The notes beneath the pieces are model-generated. The model was not told where the DNA came from. It was given only the letters and a program-made list of their open reading frames with translations, and searched no databases. The translations under genes and the position numbers were made by a program. Shown piece after piece: positions 16,101-23,111 of a stretch of 53,293 nucleotides of DNA (the stretch's first letter is position 1; each line of letters begins with the position of its first letter). Origin of the DNA: Candidatus Saccharimonadota bacterium (GTDB taxonomy: Bacteria; Patescibacteriota; Saccharimonadia; Saccharimonadales; Saccharimonadaceae); the NCBI GenBank assembly GCA_017510985.1, contig JAFWLR010000008.1:1-53293 (forward strand), written 5' to 3'.

Positions 16101-16360
16101 CCGGCAATATTGATATAGATGATTTAGGCTTGACTCCAGAAATGCTTGGTTCAATGCGTGGGGAAACGGCAGAAGCAATCAAACGGGGATATGTAGATTT
16201 GTGGAGGAGAACTACACCTGGTATTTCGGATGCAGATGCAGAAGCACATGCCGTAAATTATATTCGTTCTAATCGTGGTTTAGTAGATGCTGCTAATAAT
16301 GATGAGCAAATTAGGAATAGGATGAACCAAGAAGTAAAAGATCTTTTTGGAATTAGTTAG
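13115..16360 (+). CDS. VirB6/TrbL-like polytopic membrane protein with signal peptide and long cytoplasmic tail
   Basis: ATG 13115 is preferred over GTG 13109 because AGGAG lies 7 bases before the former and 1 before the latter. The 1081-residue product has a signal peptide (WVVLALIMTGMLGVLGTS) and an extracellular region of about 450 residues with several cysteines. A block of roughly seven to eight membrane helices covers about 480-730, including MLPRLLVMAILINLSFVICE, MLGARMIIVIGCVAVAPIAF and WWSLFKAGLIIFPICGAVAG. A charged, helical tail of about 350 residues follows. The membrane core resembles VirB6/TrbL of type IV secretion systems. In CPR such proteins may serve type IV pili or secretion, but no VirB4 or other partner is in the window. 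Confidence 0.7.
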   Translation: MRLGRKIWVVLALIMTGMLGVLGTSVDVQALDKNEILKKWVFVGYMDCIGNGHMNTTLSNISPPSSSVAASVMKQDGSRIYLPSYNFISSAGSESLSCYDIFMGSSGVEGVANRVGINKSVTWSDTSGTNAILVDKLGYDFHQNQNGRKYFNISATGSWQSCTLQGVCMGGLQELPVTSARVTARSDGGYDLDTQDLNSIHLNISNNAKKMTISLGSGCVFTSQNKQNPFPITVDFGNNFDDFVKNINVALDGVSVSYECNDAQVRNKRSVTFGTEVANAGAEGTYTYPIGSDEAGAYLKDTVRKLSGADAFKDLNLDINQRYVLYQYYINQAGRVDCENAHDDAVNWVEIKNWRVDGEFKTCYANFNREDPMNIMVSDLTTSDGYLLIADQTPLAMIISWMNRVDTSKLTDVDVVTDGGVTSDNGVDPCWNAGIESQSWFLCPTLNNLTYTAGPLEGMIEDWLAVDPNLYDFDSPTYTVWEVMRNIANTVMIVFLLVVIFSQLTGYGIDNYGIKKMLPRLLVMAILINLSFVICEVAVDLSNILGSALRDMFGSIGEGLLNSRNMESYLEEFIGTVVTWLLVAATAGGAVSGTVLTIVGVSGDGVMVAVVLILALVVVLAALLLFFVMLGARMIIVIGCVAVAPIAFALFILPNTQNWFKRWWSLFKAGLIIFPICGAVAGVSVLIKGIVLSTDEIQMWMLVVALIAPFLPFFLLPTLLKETIAGLGKIGGALTSMGERFTGGVRGVSDAVRGSNRYQEAAQYGKDLTAAERARRVQQGLRGRVQNGNASEREMRRYAQAAHRISTYESGREKMYGEIFDRNNRSDNEQEFIKSLTSNDAERSSAALSALLAQGGIDEALKAASGANWNTMDTNVKNRLLQTMAASNVDAFKSFSKYKQTGGAAGFQEWADGSYVGPEQAGVKDRTYAQHLAENGVHALDNYSKDEMNFVGQNAAAIGGELGSKFSTMLSSATVNSKDAKAQTVAENTIANGIASGNIDIDDLGLTPEMLGSMRGETAEAIKRGYVDLWRRTTPGISDADAEAHAVNYIRSNRGLVDAANNDEQIRNRMNQEVKDLFGIS

Positions 16361-16405
16361 ACTATATAATCTTAGTGATCTGAGTAGCGTGACTAGAGAG
16401 AGTAG

Positions 16406-17200
16406 CTAAGTGTATGAGTTGACACTGGCTTGGATGAGGTGATCAAAGAGAGCGGCGATGGTGAGAGGGCCAACGCCACCTTTAACTGGGGTAATGGCGG
16501 CGAGGTCGGTACGAGTGCGGACGTTGTCTGCAACATCACCTTTTAAGACACCGTTCTCTGAAGCGGTGCCAGCATCAACGATTACGGCGTTTGGTTTGAT
16601 CATAGAATCAGAAATCAAGCCGGGAACGCCGGTAGCAGTAATAATTATATCAAATTGCTTAAGTTTTGTCAAGTCGGAGCCACGATGGAAAAGTTCTACT
16701 TGGTGGCCAGAGTTGGTTAACATTTTGAATAGAGGTGCGCCGACGAGTTTACCGCGGCCGACAAGAGCGATTTTTTGTTGACTTAAGTCAACATCATAAC
16801 CGGCGAGTAGCCAGAGGATAGCAGTGGCAGTGGCGGAGTCGTATTTGGCGTCTATGCCAAGGCCATCTACGTCTTTTGGGGAAGCGATGAGGTTGCATAA
16901 TTCTTCGGTGTGATCTTTGTCAACTAATGGTAGTTGAATAATAATACCGGAAATTTTAGGATCTTGGTTGGCGGAATTGATTTTGGCGGTAATTTCAGCG
17001 GGAGATTGGGCTCTAAAATCGGTAACTTGAACACCAATGTCGGTGCCGTATTTGATTTTGAGATTAACGTATTTGGTAATGACGGGGTTGTCATTGTCGC
17101 GAATAATTAATAAGTGGGGTTTGGTTTTGAGACTACGAACTTGATGAGCTTGGCGCTCTTTTATGAAACCGGCAAGTTCGGAACCGTTTAAAATTTTCAT
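16406..17200 (-). CDS. folD: Bifunctional methylenetetrahydrofolate dehydrogenase/cyclohydrolase
   Basis: FolD interconverts 5,10-methylene- and 10-formyl-tetrahydrofolate using NADP. The catalytic lysine lies in ITKYVNLKIKYG, the QLPL motif in GIIIQLPLVDKD, and SPKDVDGLG follows. The Rossmann part has VGRGKLVGAPLFKML, and PVKGGVGPLTIAAL is the family C-terminal signature with K in place of the usual P. At 264 residues it is slightly short. Its ATG overlaps the murB stop by one base (TAATG), so it is the second gene of a murB-folD operon. Its presence suggests some one-carbon metabolism despite a reduced genome. Confidence 0.95.
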   Translation of the reverse strand: MKILNGSELAGFIKERQAHQVRSLKTKPHLLIIRDNDNPVITKYVNLKIKYGTDIGVQVTDFRAQSPAEITAKINSANQDPKISGIIIQLPLVDKDHTEELCNLIASPKDVDGLGIDAKYDSATATAILWLLAGYDVDLSQQKIALVGRGKLVGAPLFKMLTNSGHQVELFHRGSDLTKLKQFDIIITATGVPGLISDSMIKPNAVIVDAGTASENGVLKGDVADNVRTRTDLAAITPVKGGVGPLTIAALFDHLIQASVNSYT

Positions 17201-18228
17201 TAACCAATCTCCACCGGCTCTTGCTCTAGCCAGTAGCCAAATTTGTCGTAAACTTTGTTAATGATTTTGGCGCGGGCTTGGTCTAGGTCGGCGTAAGACT
17301 TAGCGGATTCGTTAATTAAAACAAGAGGAGCCGTGTTGCTAACGCGGAAGCCGTGAATAAGTTTGCCTTTAAACTTGCATTGTTCGATAAGCCAAGCGGT
17401 GTTGATTTTGATGCCATCGTTGCCGCGATGGATGGGATAGCCTTTGGTCTCGGCGGCTTCGGCGTCGGTTTCACTAAGATAGATGTTTTTGAAGAAAGAG
17501 CCGGCGCTAGGTTTGGTAGCGGGATCGGGAAGTTTGATAGCGCGAATGGCAGAGACGGCGGCACGAATACTGGCGGGGCTGGTGTCGGTGATATTGTTTT
17601 CGGACAGGTAATTTTCGATAGATTGATAGAGGGGACGCGGCATTTGGCCTGGGTAAAGCTCTAAAGTGATGGATATGACAAAATAACGACCGTATTCGGT
17701 GGTATTGAGAATGCTATGGCGATAAGAGAAGTTAAGTTCGCTTTTAGTAAGAGTACGAAAAGTGCCAGTGGCGGAATCGTAGACGTCGATACTGATTAGG
17801 GTATCGGCAATTTCTTGACCGTAGGCACCGATGTTTTGGACAGGAGCAGCGCCGGTGAGGCCAGGGATTTTGCTTAAGGCTTCAATACCGGTGAGTCCTT
17901 TGTTTGTAGCATATTCGACAACGTTGTCCCAGTATTCGCCGCCCATGATTTTAAGACGGAGGCCTTTGACGTTTGTCTCGGGGTTTACGATGGGCTCTTC
18001 AAAAATGCCATGCATACGATTGATAATAATAACGCCCATAAAACCTTCGTCGTGGCCGATAGTATTGGCGCCGTAGCCAAGGACAAAAACTGGTAAATTT
18101 AAGGTGCGGGCAAAACCGTAGGCGTCGGCAATGTCGCGGGGAGTTTCGGCTTCAATGACGTAGCGGGCAGGGCCGCCGAGGCGCATGGTAGTAAGACTAG
18201 AAATTAAAATATTTTCGTTAACTCTCAT
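17200..18228 (-). CDS. murB: UDP-N-acetylenolpyruvoylglucosamine reductase
   Basis: MurB reduces UDP-GlcNAc-enolpyruvate to UDP-MurNAc for peptidoglycan synthesis, using FAD and NADPH. The FAD-binding domain starts TTMRLGGPARYVIEAET and has VLGYGANTIGHD and GAAPVQNIGAYGQEI. The FSYRHSIL tyrosine segment suggests the type I form. PSAGSFFKNI carries the catalytic serine. Length (342) matches. TACAAT ends six bases before the ATG, so the murB-folD operon is predicted to be leaderless. murC at 37093 is the other peptidoglycan precursor gene in the window. Confidence 0.95.
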   Translation of the reverse strand: MRVNENILISSLTTMRLGGPARYVIEAETPRDIADAYGFARTLNLPVFVLGYGANTIGHDEGFMGVIIINRMHGIFEEPIVNPETNVKGLRLKIMGGEYWDNVVEYATNKGLTGIEALSKIPGLTGAAPVQNIGAYGQEIADTLISIDVYDSATGTFRTLTKSELNFSYRHSILNTTEYGRYFVISITLELYPGQMPRPLYQSIENYLSENNITDTSPASIRAAVSAIRAIKLPDPATKPSAGSFFKNIYLSETDAEAAETKGYPIHRGNDGIKINTAWLIEQCKFKGKLIHGFRVSNTAPLVLINESAKSYADLDQARAKIINKVYDKFGYWLEQEPVEIG

Positions 18229-18561
18229 AGTTATATTGTAGCATATACGATAGGGATTTGGCGGATTTTGTAAGTAGTTTTGGATCTGGAGGGTGGGGGG
18301 TTGTAATTTGATTTGTAGTGTGTTATACAGAGGTGCAGAAGATGGGGTTGATGTAGTTTATAAACATGGTAAGAAGAAAGGAGGTTTATGGAGGTTGAGA
18401 CTGAACGCATAAACGTAACAATTAAACTGAAAATTACTCCTGCTAAATGCAAGAGTAATTAAACTAAACCAAGTTGATTCTACCATACAAGATTGTAGAA
18501 GTCAACCCTATCTTCGTTTTACAAAATATTATATAATAGTCAATAGAAAGGTAATACTATT
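18229..18561. other. Divergent intergenic region between murB and recA
   Basis: It holds the murB promoter (TACAAT on the minus strand at 18240-18235) and a possible micro-ORF (18388-18462). Two hairpins lie at 18432-18460 (AATTACTC/GAGTAATT) and 18473-18506 (GTTGATTCTAC/GTAGAAGTCAAC, one bulge). The recA -10 box TATAAT is at 18531-18536. Bases 18245-18375 contain nothing else I can support. Confidence 0.6.
18388..18462 (+). CDS. Possible 24-residue micro-ORF upstream of recA
   Basis: ATG 18388 lies three bases after a full AAAGGAGG. The predicted peptide starts MEVETERINVTIKLKITPAK and ends CKSN before TAA. The hairpin at 18432-18460 covers its last ten codons. A strong ribosome site with a short spacer could serve a leader peptide or be chance. 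There is no promoter upstream that I can defend. Confidence 0.25.
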   Translation: MEVETERINVTIKLKITPAKCKSN

Positions 18562-19587
18562 ATGGCAAAAAAGGATGTGGTGGAAAAGAAAAATATCAAG
18601 GCAGAGGATGGGAAAAGTGAGGCATTGAAACTCGCAATGGCGCAAATTACTAAGCAGTTTGGGGATGGGGCAATTATGAAACTGGGTGAGGCGCCAAAAA
18701 TGGATGTAGAGCTATTGCCGAGTGGGTCTTTGTCACTAGATTTGGCGCTTGGAGGTGGATGGCCAAAGGGGCGGATTATCGAAATTTATGGGCCAGAATC
18801 TTCAGGCAAGACGACTTTAGCCCTACACGCGATTGTGGAAATACAAAAACAAGGTGGACAGGCGGCGTTTATTGATGCGGAGCACGCTTTAGACCCGACA
18901 TATGCTAAGAAAATTGGAGTGGATACAGAGAATTTGTTGATTTCGCAGCCAGACAATGGGGAGCAGGCGTTAGAAATTTGTGAAACATTGGTGCGGTCTA
19001 ATGCGGTGGACCTTATAGTAGTAGATTCGGTGGCGGCATTAGTGCCACAAGCCGAGATTGATGGTGACATGGGGGATGCGCAAATGGGATTGCAAGCGCG
19101 ATTAATGTCGCAAGCAATGCGAAAATTAACTGGGATTATTGCAAAATCGCGGGCGACCGTGGTATTTATTAATCAAATTAGGATGAAAATTGGGGTGATG
19201 TTTGGTAATCCAGAGACGACGACGGGTGGGAACGCTTTGAAGTTTTATGCTTCGGTGAGGGTGGATATTCGACGGATTGGACAAATTAAGGATGGTGACA
19301 AAATTGCGGGGAATCGGACTAAGATTAAGGTGGTGAAAAATAAGATTGCGGCGCCTTTCCGCACGGCAGAATTTGACATTATGTACAATGAAGGGATTTC
19401 AAAGCCGGGGGATGTGCTAGATTTGGGTGTGTCTTATGGGGTGTTGGAAAAGGCAGGAGCGTTTATAAAGTATAAAGGTGAGACTTTGGGACAGGGCCGC
19501 GAAGCGGTGAAGAAATTATTTCGAGAAAAGCCGGAATTGATGGCGGAGATTGAGGCACAGGTGCGGGAGCGTGCCGCGGTTGAATAA
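18562..19587 (+). CDS. recA: Recombinase RecA
   Basis: RecA forms the filament that pairs and exchanges DNA strands in recombination and repair. Walker A is GPESSGKTT (about residue 77) and Walker [11 protein letters not shown]. Loop L1 and loop L2 segments ([18 protein letters not shown] and [20 protein letters not shown]) are intact. A short C-terminal domain ends in acidic and basic residues. Length is 341. The promoter is TATAAT at 18531-18536, and AGAAAGG precedes the ATG. Its neighbour downstream is a Nudix-NYN fusion, and recX follows within 1.3 kb. Confidence 0.97.
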   Translation: MAKKDVVEKKNIKAEDGKSEALKLAMAQITKQFGDGAIMKLGEAPKMDVELLPSGSLSLDLALGGGWPKGRIIEIYGPESSGKTTLALHAIVEIQKQGGQAAFIDAEHALDPTYAKKIGVDTENLLISQPDNGEQALEICETLVRSNAVDLIVVDSVAALVPQAEIDGDMGDAQMGLQARLMSQAMRKLTGIIAKSRATVVFINQIRMKIGVMFGNPETTTGGNALKFYASVRVDIRRIGQIKDGDKIAGNRTKIKVVKNKIAAPFRTAEFDIMYNEGISKPGDVLDLGVSYGVLEKAGAFIKYKGETLGQGREAVKKLFREKPELMAEIEAQVRERAAVE

Positions 19588-19608
19588 ATTTGGGTTTGAG
19601 GAAGTTTT

Positions 19609-20679
19609 ATGCATCAGGATGAGATGTGGCAGTTGTATGATAAAAATGGTGTGCTGATTGCTGGTGGTAGATGGCCGTCTGCTTTGGATAATCCGGAGAA
19701 GACGGGTAGTGATAAAATTGTGGGAGCAGTGGCGGTGTTTTTGTATCGGCGGGGAGAAAACGGTTTGGAATTTTTATGGCAAAAAAGATCTAAATGGGTG
19801 GGTAATCCGGGTAAATATGATGTGTCAGCGGGTGGGCACGTGAATTTGGGCGAAGATGTAGTGAAAGCGGCTACTAGAGAAGTACAGGAAGAAATTGGAG
19901 TGAAGATAGTGCCAGAAGATTTGCGGTTCATAATGTCTTGGATGCCGGTACCTACAAGGATAGTATGGTATTATTTGGTGGATTGGACTGGGAAAGAGGA
20001 TGCTTTTTGTTTTGATGATAAAGAAGTTTCAGAAGTGAAATGGGTGCCGTGTGCGGAAATGGTTGAATTTAGAAGGAAATATGCTAGAGATTGTTTAGTA
20101 GAAAACCCTGTGGTGTTTGAAGCGATTGATAAATGGTTGAAGATGCAGGGTTTGGTAGAATCATTGTCAGATGAAAAAAGCGAAATAAAAAATTATGCGT
20201 TTATTGATGGTAATAATCTATATCTTGGGGCGAAAAACCAGGGTATAGAACTAGATTATCGTAAGTTACGATTGTATCTAAAGAATAAATTACAGGTGGA
20301 AAAAGCCCTACTTTTTATTGGCTATGATAGGAACCGTAAAAAATTGTATAATATGTTGAAAAGGAGTGGCTTTGAGTTGGTTTTCAAGCCGGCGGTTTTT
20401 TATACTGGTAAAAGCGGGAATAGGATGATGAAAGGTAATGTAGACGCAGAGCTGGTTTTGTACTCTGCGGCCGTTGAATTTAATAATTATGATCAGGCAG
20501 TAGTGGTGACTGGTGATGGTGACTTCGCGTGTTTAATGGATTTTTTGAAGCGGAATAATAAATTGGCAAAAATAATAACGCCTACTGTTAATTTTTCATT
20601 GTTATTAAAGCCGTATATTAAAAATATTTTGCCGATTGAGATCATAAAAGATAAGATACGAAGGAATGATGATGAATAA
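19609..20679 (+). CDS. Nudix hydrolase fused to NYN (LabA/DUF88-type) nuclease-like domain
   Basis: Residues 1 to about 180 are a Nudix hydrolase of the IDI-like type. The Nudix box is complete: GHVNLGEDVVKAATREVQEE followed by IGV. Residues of about 195-345 match the NYN/PIN-like fold, with acidic residues in YAFIDGNNLYLG, MKGNVDAELV and VVTGDGDFACLM in the expected order. NYN domains are often metal-dependent RNases, and Nudix enzymes cleave nucleoside diphosphate derivatives including RNA caps. The fusion suggests RNA end-processing or degradation, but this is inferred. It starts 21 bases after recA and is followed by palindrome 20682-20774. Confidence 0.85.
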   Translation: MHQDEMWQLYDKNGVLIAGGRWPSALDNPEKTGSDKIVGAVAVFLYRRGENGLEFLWQKRSKWVGNPGKYDVSAGGHVNLGEDVVKAATREVQEEIGVKIVPEDLRFIMSWMPVPTRIVWYYLVDWTGKEDAFCFDDKEVSEVKWVPCAEMVEFRRKYARDCLVENPVVFEAIDKWLKMQGLVESLSDEKSEIKNYAFIDGNNLYLGAKNQGIELDYRKLRLYLKNKLQVEKALLFIGYDRNRKKLYNMLKRSGFELVFKPAVFYTGKSGNRMMKGNVDAELVLYSAAVEFNNYDQAVVVTGDGDFACLMDFLKRNNKLAKIITPTVNFSLLLKPYIKNILPIEIIKDKIRRNDDE

Positions 20680-20681
20680 AA

Positions 20682-20774
20682 GTACCGGCTTAGCGGCTAA
20701 TATCTTGGATAATAACCAAGCCGGTACAGTCGCTACGCATTTGCGGTCGGTCGAAACCTTAGGCTAGTCGTAGC
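20682..20774. repeat. Palindromic element P6 between the Nudix-NYN gene and recX
   Basis: GTACCGGCTT (20682-20691) pairs perfectly with AAGCCGGTAC (20718-20727). GCTACG (20732-20737) can pair with CGTAGC (20769-20774) around GGTCGAAACC. It starts three bases after the upstream stop codon, so it may end that transcript, although no T run follows. Confidence 0.6.
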
Positions 20775-20818
20775 TTCGTGTATTCTTATTATATCAAAGA
20801 TTAAAGGAAAAGTCAAGA

Positions 20819-21604
20819 GTGGAAATATATAAGTTAAAAGATGAGATTGAGGATGAAAAAGGGGCTTTGAGAGGCGCAGTCGCAGAGGGTGGCGAGACCC
20901 TTGATAGAGAATTGAGGATTACAGATTTGAAGCAGGGGGTGAAGAATCCGAATCGGGTGAATGTGTTTGTGAATGGGAAATATGCGTTTTCTTTAGATGT
21001 AGCACAAATAGTGGATTTTAAGTTGAAAGTGGGGCTGGTGGTTTTTGAGGAGCAGCTAGCGGAGTATAAAAAAGCTAGTGAGTTTGGGAAAATGTATCAG
21101 AGGGCGCTAGAGTGGGCGTTGATGCGGCCGCGTTCGGTACGAGAATTGCAAGATTATCTAGTGAGAAAGCTCAAGAGGTCTTCCTCGGAGACGCTTGCGC
21201 CTGCCCGTCGTTACGGGGGGCGCTGCGCTCCATTCGCTCCCGTTGTCGCTCAAGCCTCCTCGGAAGACCTCTTGCAGCTTTCTCGAGACATTATCGAACG
21301 ACTTACCGCTAAAGGATATATAGACGACCGGAAGTTTGCGGAGTTTTGGGTAGAAAATCGGTTTGTGAAGAAAGGGGTTTCGAAAAAACGGCTACGGATG
21401 GAGCTGATAAAAAAAGGCGTAACTAAAGAAATTGTAGAAGAAGTATTGGATGGGCGAAATGATGAGGAGGAAATTAAAAAAATGATAGCTAAAAAAAGAG
21501 CTAAATATGACGATGAGAAGCTGATTGGCTATCTTTGCCGACAGGGGTTTAGTTATGATTTGGTGCAGAGGATGGTGCAAGAAAATAGCCGCGAGGCAGA
21601 GTAG
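20819..21604 (+). CDS. recX: RecX regulatory protein with an in-frame palindromic insertion
   Basis: RecX limits RecA filaments. The family core is visible: NRVNVFVNGKYAFSLD at the start, RALEWALMRPRSVRELQDYL, then LTAKGYIDDRKFAEFWVENR and KKRLRMELIKKGV with tandem three-helix repeats. The GTG at 20819 opens the frame after AAAGGAAAAG; about 35 residues precede the usual start, so a later start is possible. Residues of about 122-150 (KRSSSETLAPARRYGG, then RCAPFAPVVAQASSED) are foreign to the family. They are encoded by the palindrome at 21163-21284, which interrupts the first helical repeat without breaking the frame. Confidence 0.85.
   Translation: MEIYKLKDEIEDEKGALRGAVAEGGETLDRELRITDLKQGVKNPNRVNVFVNGKYAFSLDVAQIVDFKLKVGLVVFEEQLAEYKKASEFGKMYQRALEWALMRPRSVRELQDYLVRKLKRSSSETLAPARRYGGRCAPFAPVVAQASSEDLLQLSRDIIERLTAKGYIDDRKFAEFWVENRFVKKGVSKKRLRMELIKKGVTKEIVEEVLDGRNDEEEIKKMIAKKRAKYDDEKLIGYLCRQGFSYDLVQRMVQENSREAE
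21163..21284. repeat. Palindromic element P3 inserted in frame in recX
   Basis: The left arm at 21163-21190 pairs with the right arm at 21256-21284 over nearly its full length. GAGGTCTTCC and GGAAGACCTC are the core, and GAAAGCT and AGCTTTC extend it. The 65-base centre is GC-rich, with a CCCGT/ACGGG hairpin at about 21205-21218. Base composition differs sharply from the surrounding recX sequence. The encoded peptide lies between conserved RecX segments. Confidence 0.8.
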
Positions 21605-21616
21605 GGGTTGGTGGGG

Positions 21617-22213
21617 CTAGTTGGCTTTGAGCTCTTTAGTGTCACTAGTAACAAAGGTGGGGTCGGTGCGGAAAGGATTGACAAAATTGGGGACAAAATC
21701 TTCTTTGGCGGCGCGAGCACGGATGGTTTTTTCTTCGTCTTTAACGATGACTTTGTAGTCGGTAACTTCAATGATTTCATGGCGATGAATGGTAAGCTCT
21801 GGGTCGAGAAGACTTTTAACTGCTGGGCGTTTGACGATGATTTGTTGAATGGTAAAATCTTCGGAAGTGACGGTGAAATTAATAATTTTACCAAGTTTGG
21901 AACCTTTTTTAGTTTCGACTTTAAGACCGATGAGGTTGAAATTGAGTTTTAAAATGTTGGCGATTTTGACGACGTCTTCAGGGCCGATAAGTTCATCATT
22001 GTTGTCAATAACTAGGCCGAGATTAGAATATTCACGAATGGACTGGACATCGAGGATATTATTGGTGGCGTTAATGATAGGGCCTTCGACTTTGAAGGCG
22101 ATGATTTGGAGGTTGTCGGGATTGACGATAGGGGCAGCAATACGAGCAATGGGACCACTAGCTTGGACGCTAAGGATGGGGGTACCGATTAATTTGGAGT
22201 TATACAATAACAT
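21617..22213 (-). CDS. PRC-barrel domain protein
   Basis: The 198-residue protein carries PRC-barrel-like beta segments (LIGTPILSV and GLKVETKKGSKLGKIINFTV), followed by a basic and acidic tail. PRC-barrels occur in RimM, photosynthetic reaction centre H subunits and many small binding proteins. The exact role here is unknown. The start is ATG 22213, which lies exactly six bases after a minus-strand TATAAT (22225-22220), predicting a leaderless mRNA. The upstream in-frame ATG would overlap truB. The promoter lies over the last codons of truB. Confidence 0.8.
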   Translation of the reverse strand: MLLYNSKLIGTPILSVQASGPIARIAAPIVNPDNLQIIAFKVEGPIINATNNILDVQSIREYSNLGLVIDNNDELIGPEDVVKIANILKLNFNLIGLKVETKKGSKLGKIINFTVTSEDFTIQQIIVKRPAVKSLLDPELTIHRHEIIEVTDYKVIVKDEEKTIRARAAKEDFVPNFVNPFRTDPTFVTSDTKELKAN

Positions 22214-22220
22214 AAGTTTA

Positions 22221-22982
22221 TTATAACACACTCGCGTCTTTGATGTCATATTTGCCAATCTTGGTGCGGCGGAGGGCGGTGAGATAAGCACCAGTGTTCA
22301 AAGCTTTGCCGATATCTTCGGCCAAGGTTCTGATGTAGGTACCGGAACTGCAATGGACGCGGATTTTGAGTTCTGGGTAATTATAGTCTAGGATATCTAT
22401 GCTGTAAATTTCGATTTGTCTTTTGGGGATTGCGAAATTTTGGCCTTTCCTGGCCAGTTTGTAGGCACGCTCGCCGTTGATCTTGATAGCGCTGAATCTA
22501 GGTGGGGTTTGCTCGATTTTGCCGATAAATTTTTTTAAGACATATTTGACATCATTTAGAGTACAAAATTCACTAATCTCGGAAGCTTCGCAATGTGATA
22601 AATCAGAGATTATATCGCTTCGCTTTGCCCTTTCGGCGGCAAAATCTGAGATTTTACCTTTATATTCCTCGATTTTAGTGAATTTTGTACTTTTAGGGTA
22701 TTTTATAATTTCTCCTTCTGGGTCGCCAGTGGTGGAAGTATAGCCGAGTTTCAAGGTGGCCTCGTAAATTTTATCGAGCTTTAAAAATTCGTTTGATTTT
22801 TTGGTCATTTTACCAGATAAGAGAATGAGAAGGCCGGTGGCAAAGGGATCGAGAGTGCCGGTGTGGCCGACTTTGATTTTGTGTCCGAATTTATTGCGGA
22901 GGCGAGCGCGAACTCTGGCGACTACGCCAAAACTAGAAATACCGGTGGGTTTATCGATTAAGATAATTTGGTCTTCTTTCAT
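22221..22982 (-). CDS. truB: tRNA pseudouridine-55 synthase TruB with palindromic insertion
   Basis: TruB makes pseudouridine 55 in the T loop of tRNAs. The N-terminus has IDKPTGISSFGVV. The catalytic aspartate is in VGHTGTLDPFATGLLI. FIGKIEQTPPRFSAIKING is the conserved middle motif, and SSGTYIRTLAEDIG is the final one. Length is 253. A segment of about 45 residues (from KFTKIEEYKG to SEISEFCTL) between GDPEGEI and the FIGKIEQTPP block is encoded by palindrome 22561-22690. It keeps the frame. TAATAT six bases before the ATG may be its promoter. Confidence 0.93.
   Translation of the reverse strand: MKEDQIILIDKPTGISSFGVVARVRARLRNKFGHKIKVGHTGTLDPFATGLLILLSGKMTKKSNEFLKLDKIYEATLKLGYTSTTGDPEGEIIKYPKSTKFTKIEEYKGKISDFAAERAKRSDIISDLSHCEASEISEFCTLNDVKYVLKKFIGKIEQTPPRFSAIKINGERAYKLARKGQNFAIPKRQIEIYSIDILDYNYPELKIRVHCSSGTYIRTLAEDIGKALNTGAYLTALRRTKIGKYDIKDASVL
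22561..22690. repeat. Palindromic element P4 inserted in frame in truB
   Basis: GTACAAAATTCACTAA (22561-22576) and TTAGTGAATTTTGTAC (22675-22690) are a perfect 16-base inverted repeat. Inside are AATCAGAGATT/AATCTGAGATT arms and a TTTGCC/GGCGGCAAA hairpin. The element lies wholly within the truB coding frame. Confidence 0.85.
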
Positions 22983-23040
22983 GAAGCGATATTACTATAA
23001 TTAGGGTTAAAAAGCAAATTAGTTGAGTAAAATTAAAGTC

Positions 23041-23069
23041 TTGACAAAAAAACATAAGTGCTATATTAT
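23041..23069 (+). promoter_or_regulatory. Promoter of surface protein gene at 23112
   Basis: TTGACA (23041-23046) and TATTAT (23064-23069) have a 17-base spacer. AAAAGGAAG precedes the ATG at 23112. Confidence 0.7.
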
Positions 23070-23111
23070 GTAATTGCAAAGGTTATACTAAAATAAAAAA
23101 GGAAGAATAAA

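Noticed and set aside
18473-18506. SOS (LexA) operator before recA
   Set aside because: The inverted repeat has an 11-base loop and matches no known LexA box; it is more likely an RNA or DNA hairpin.
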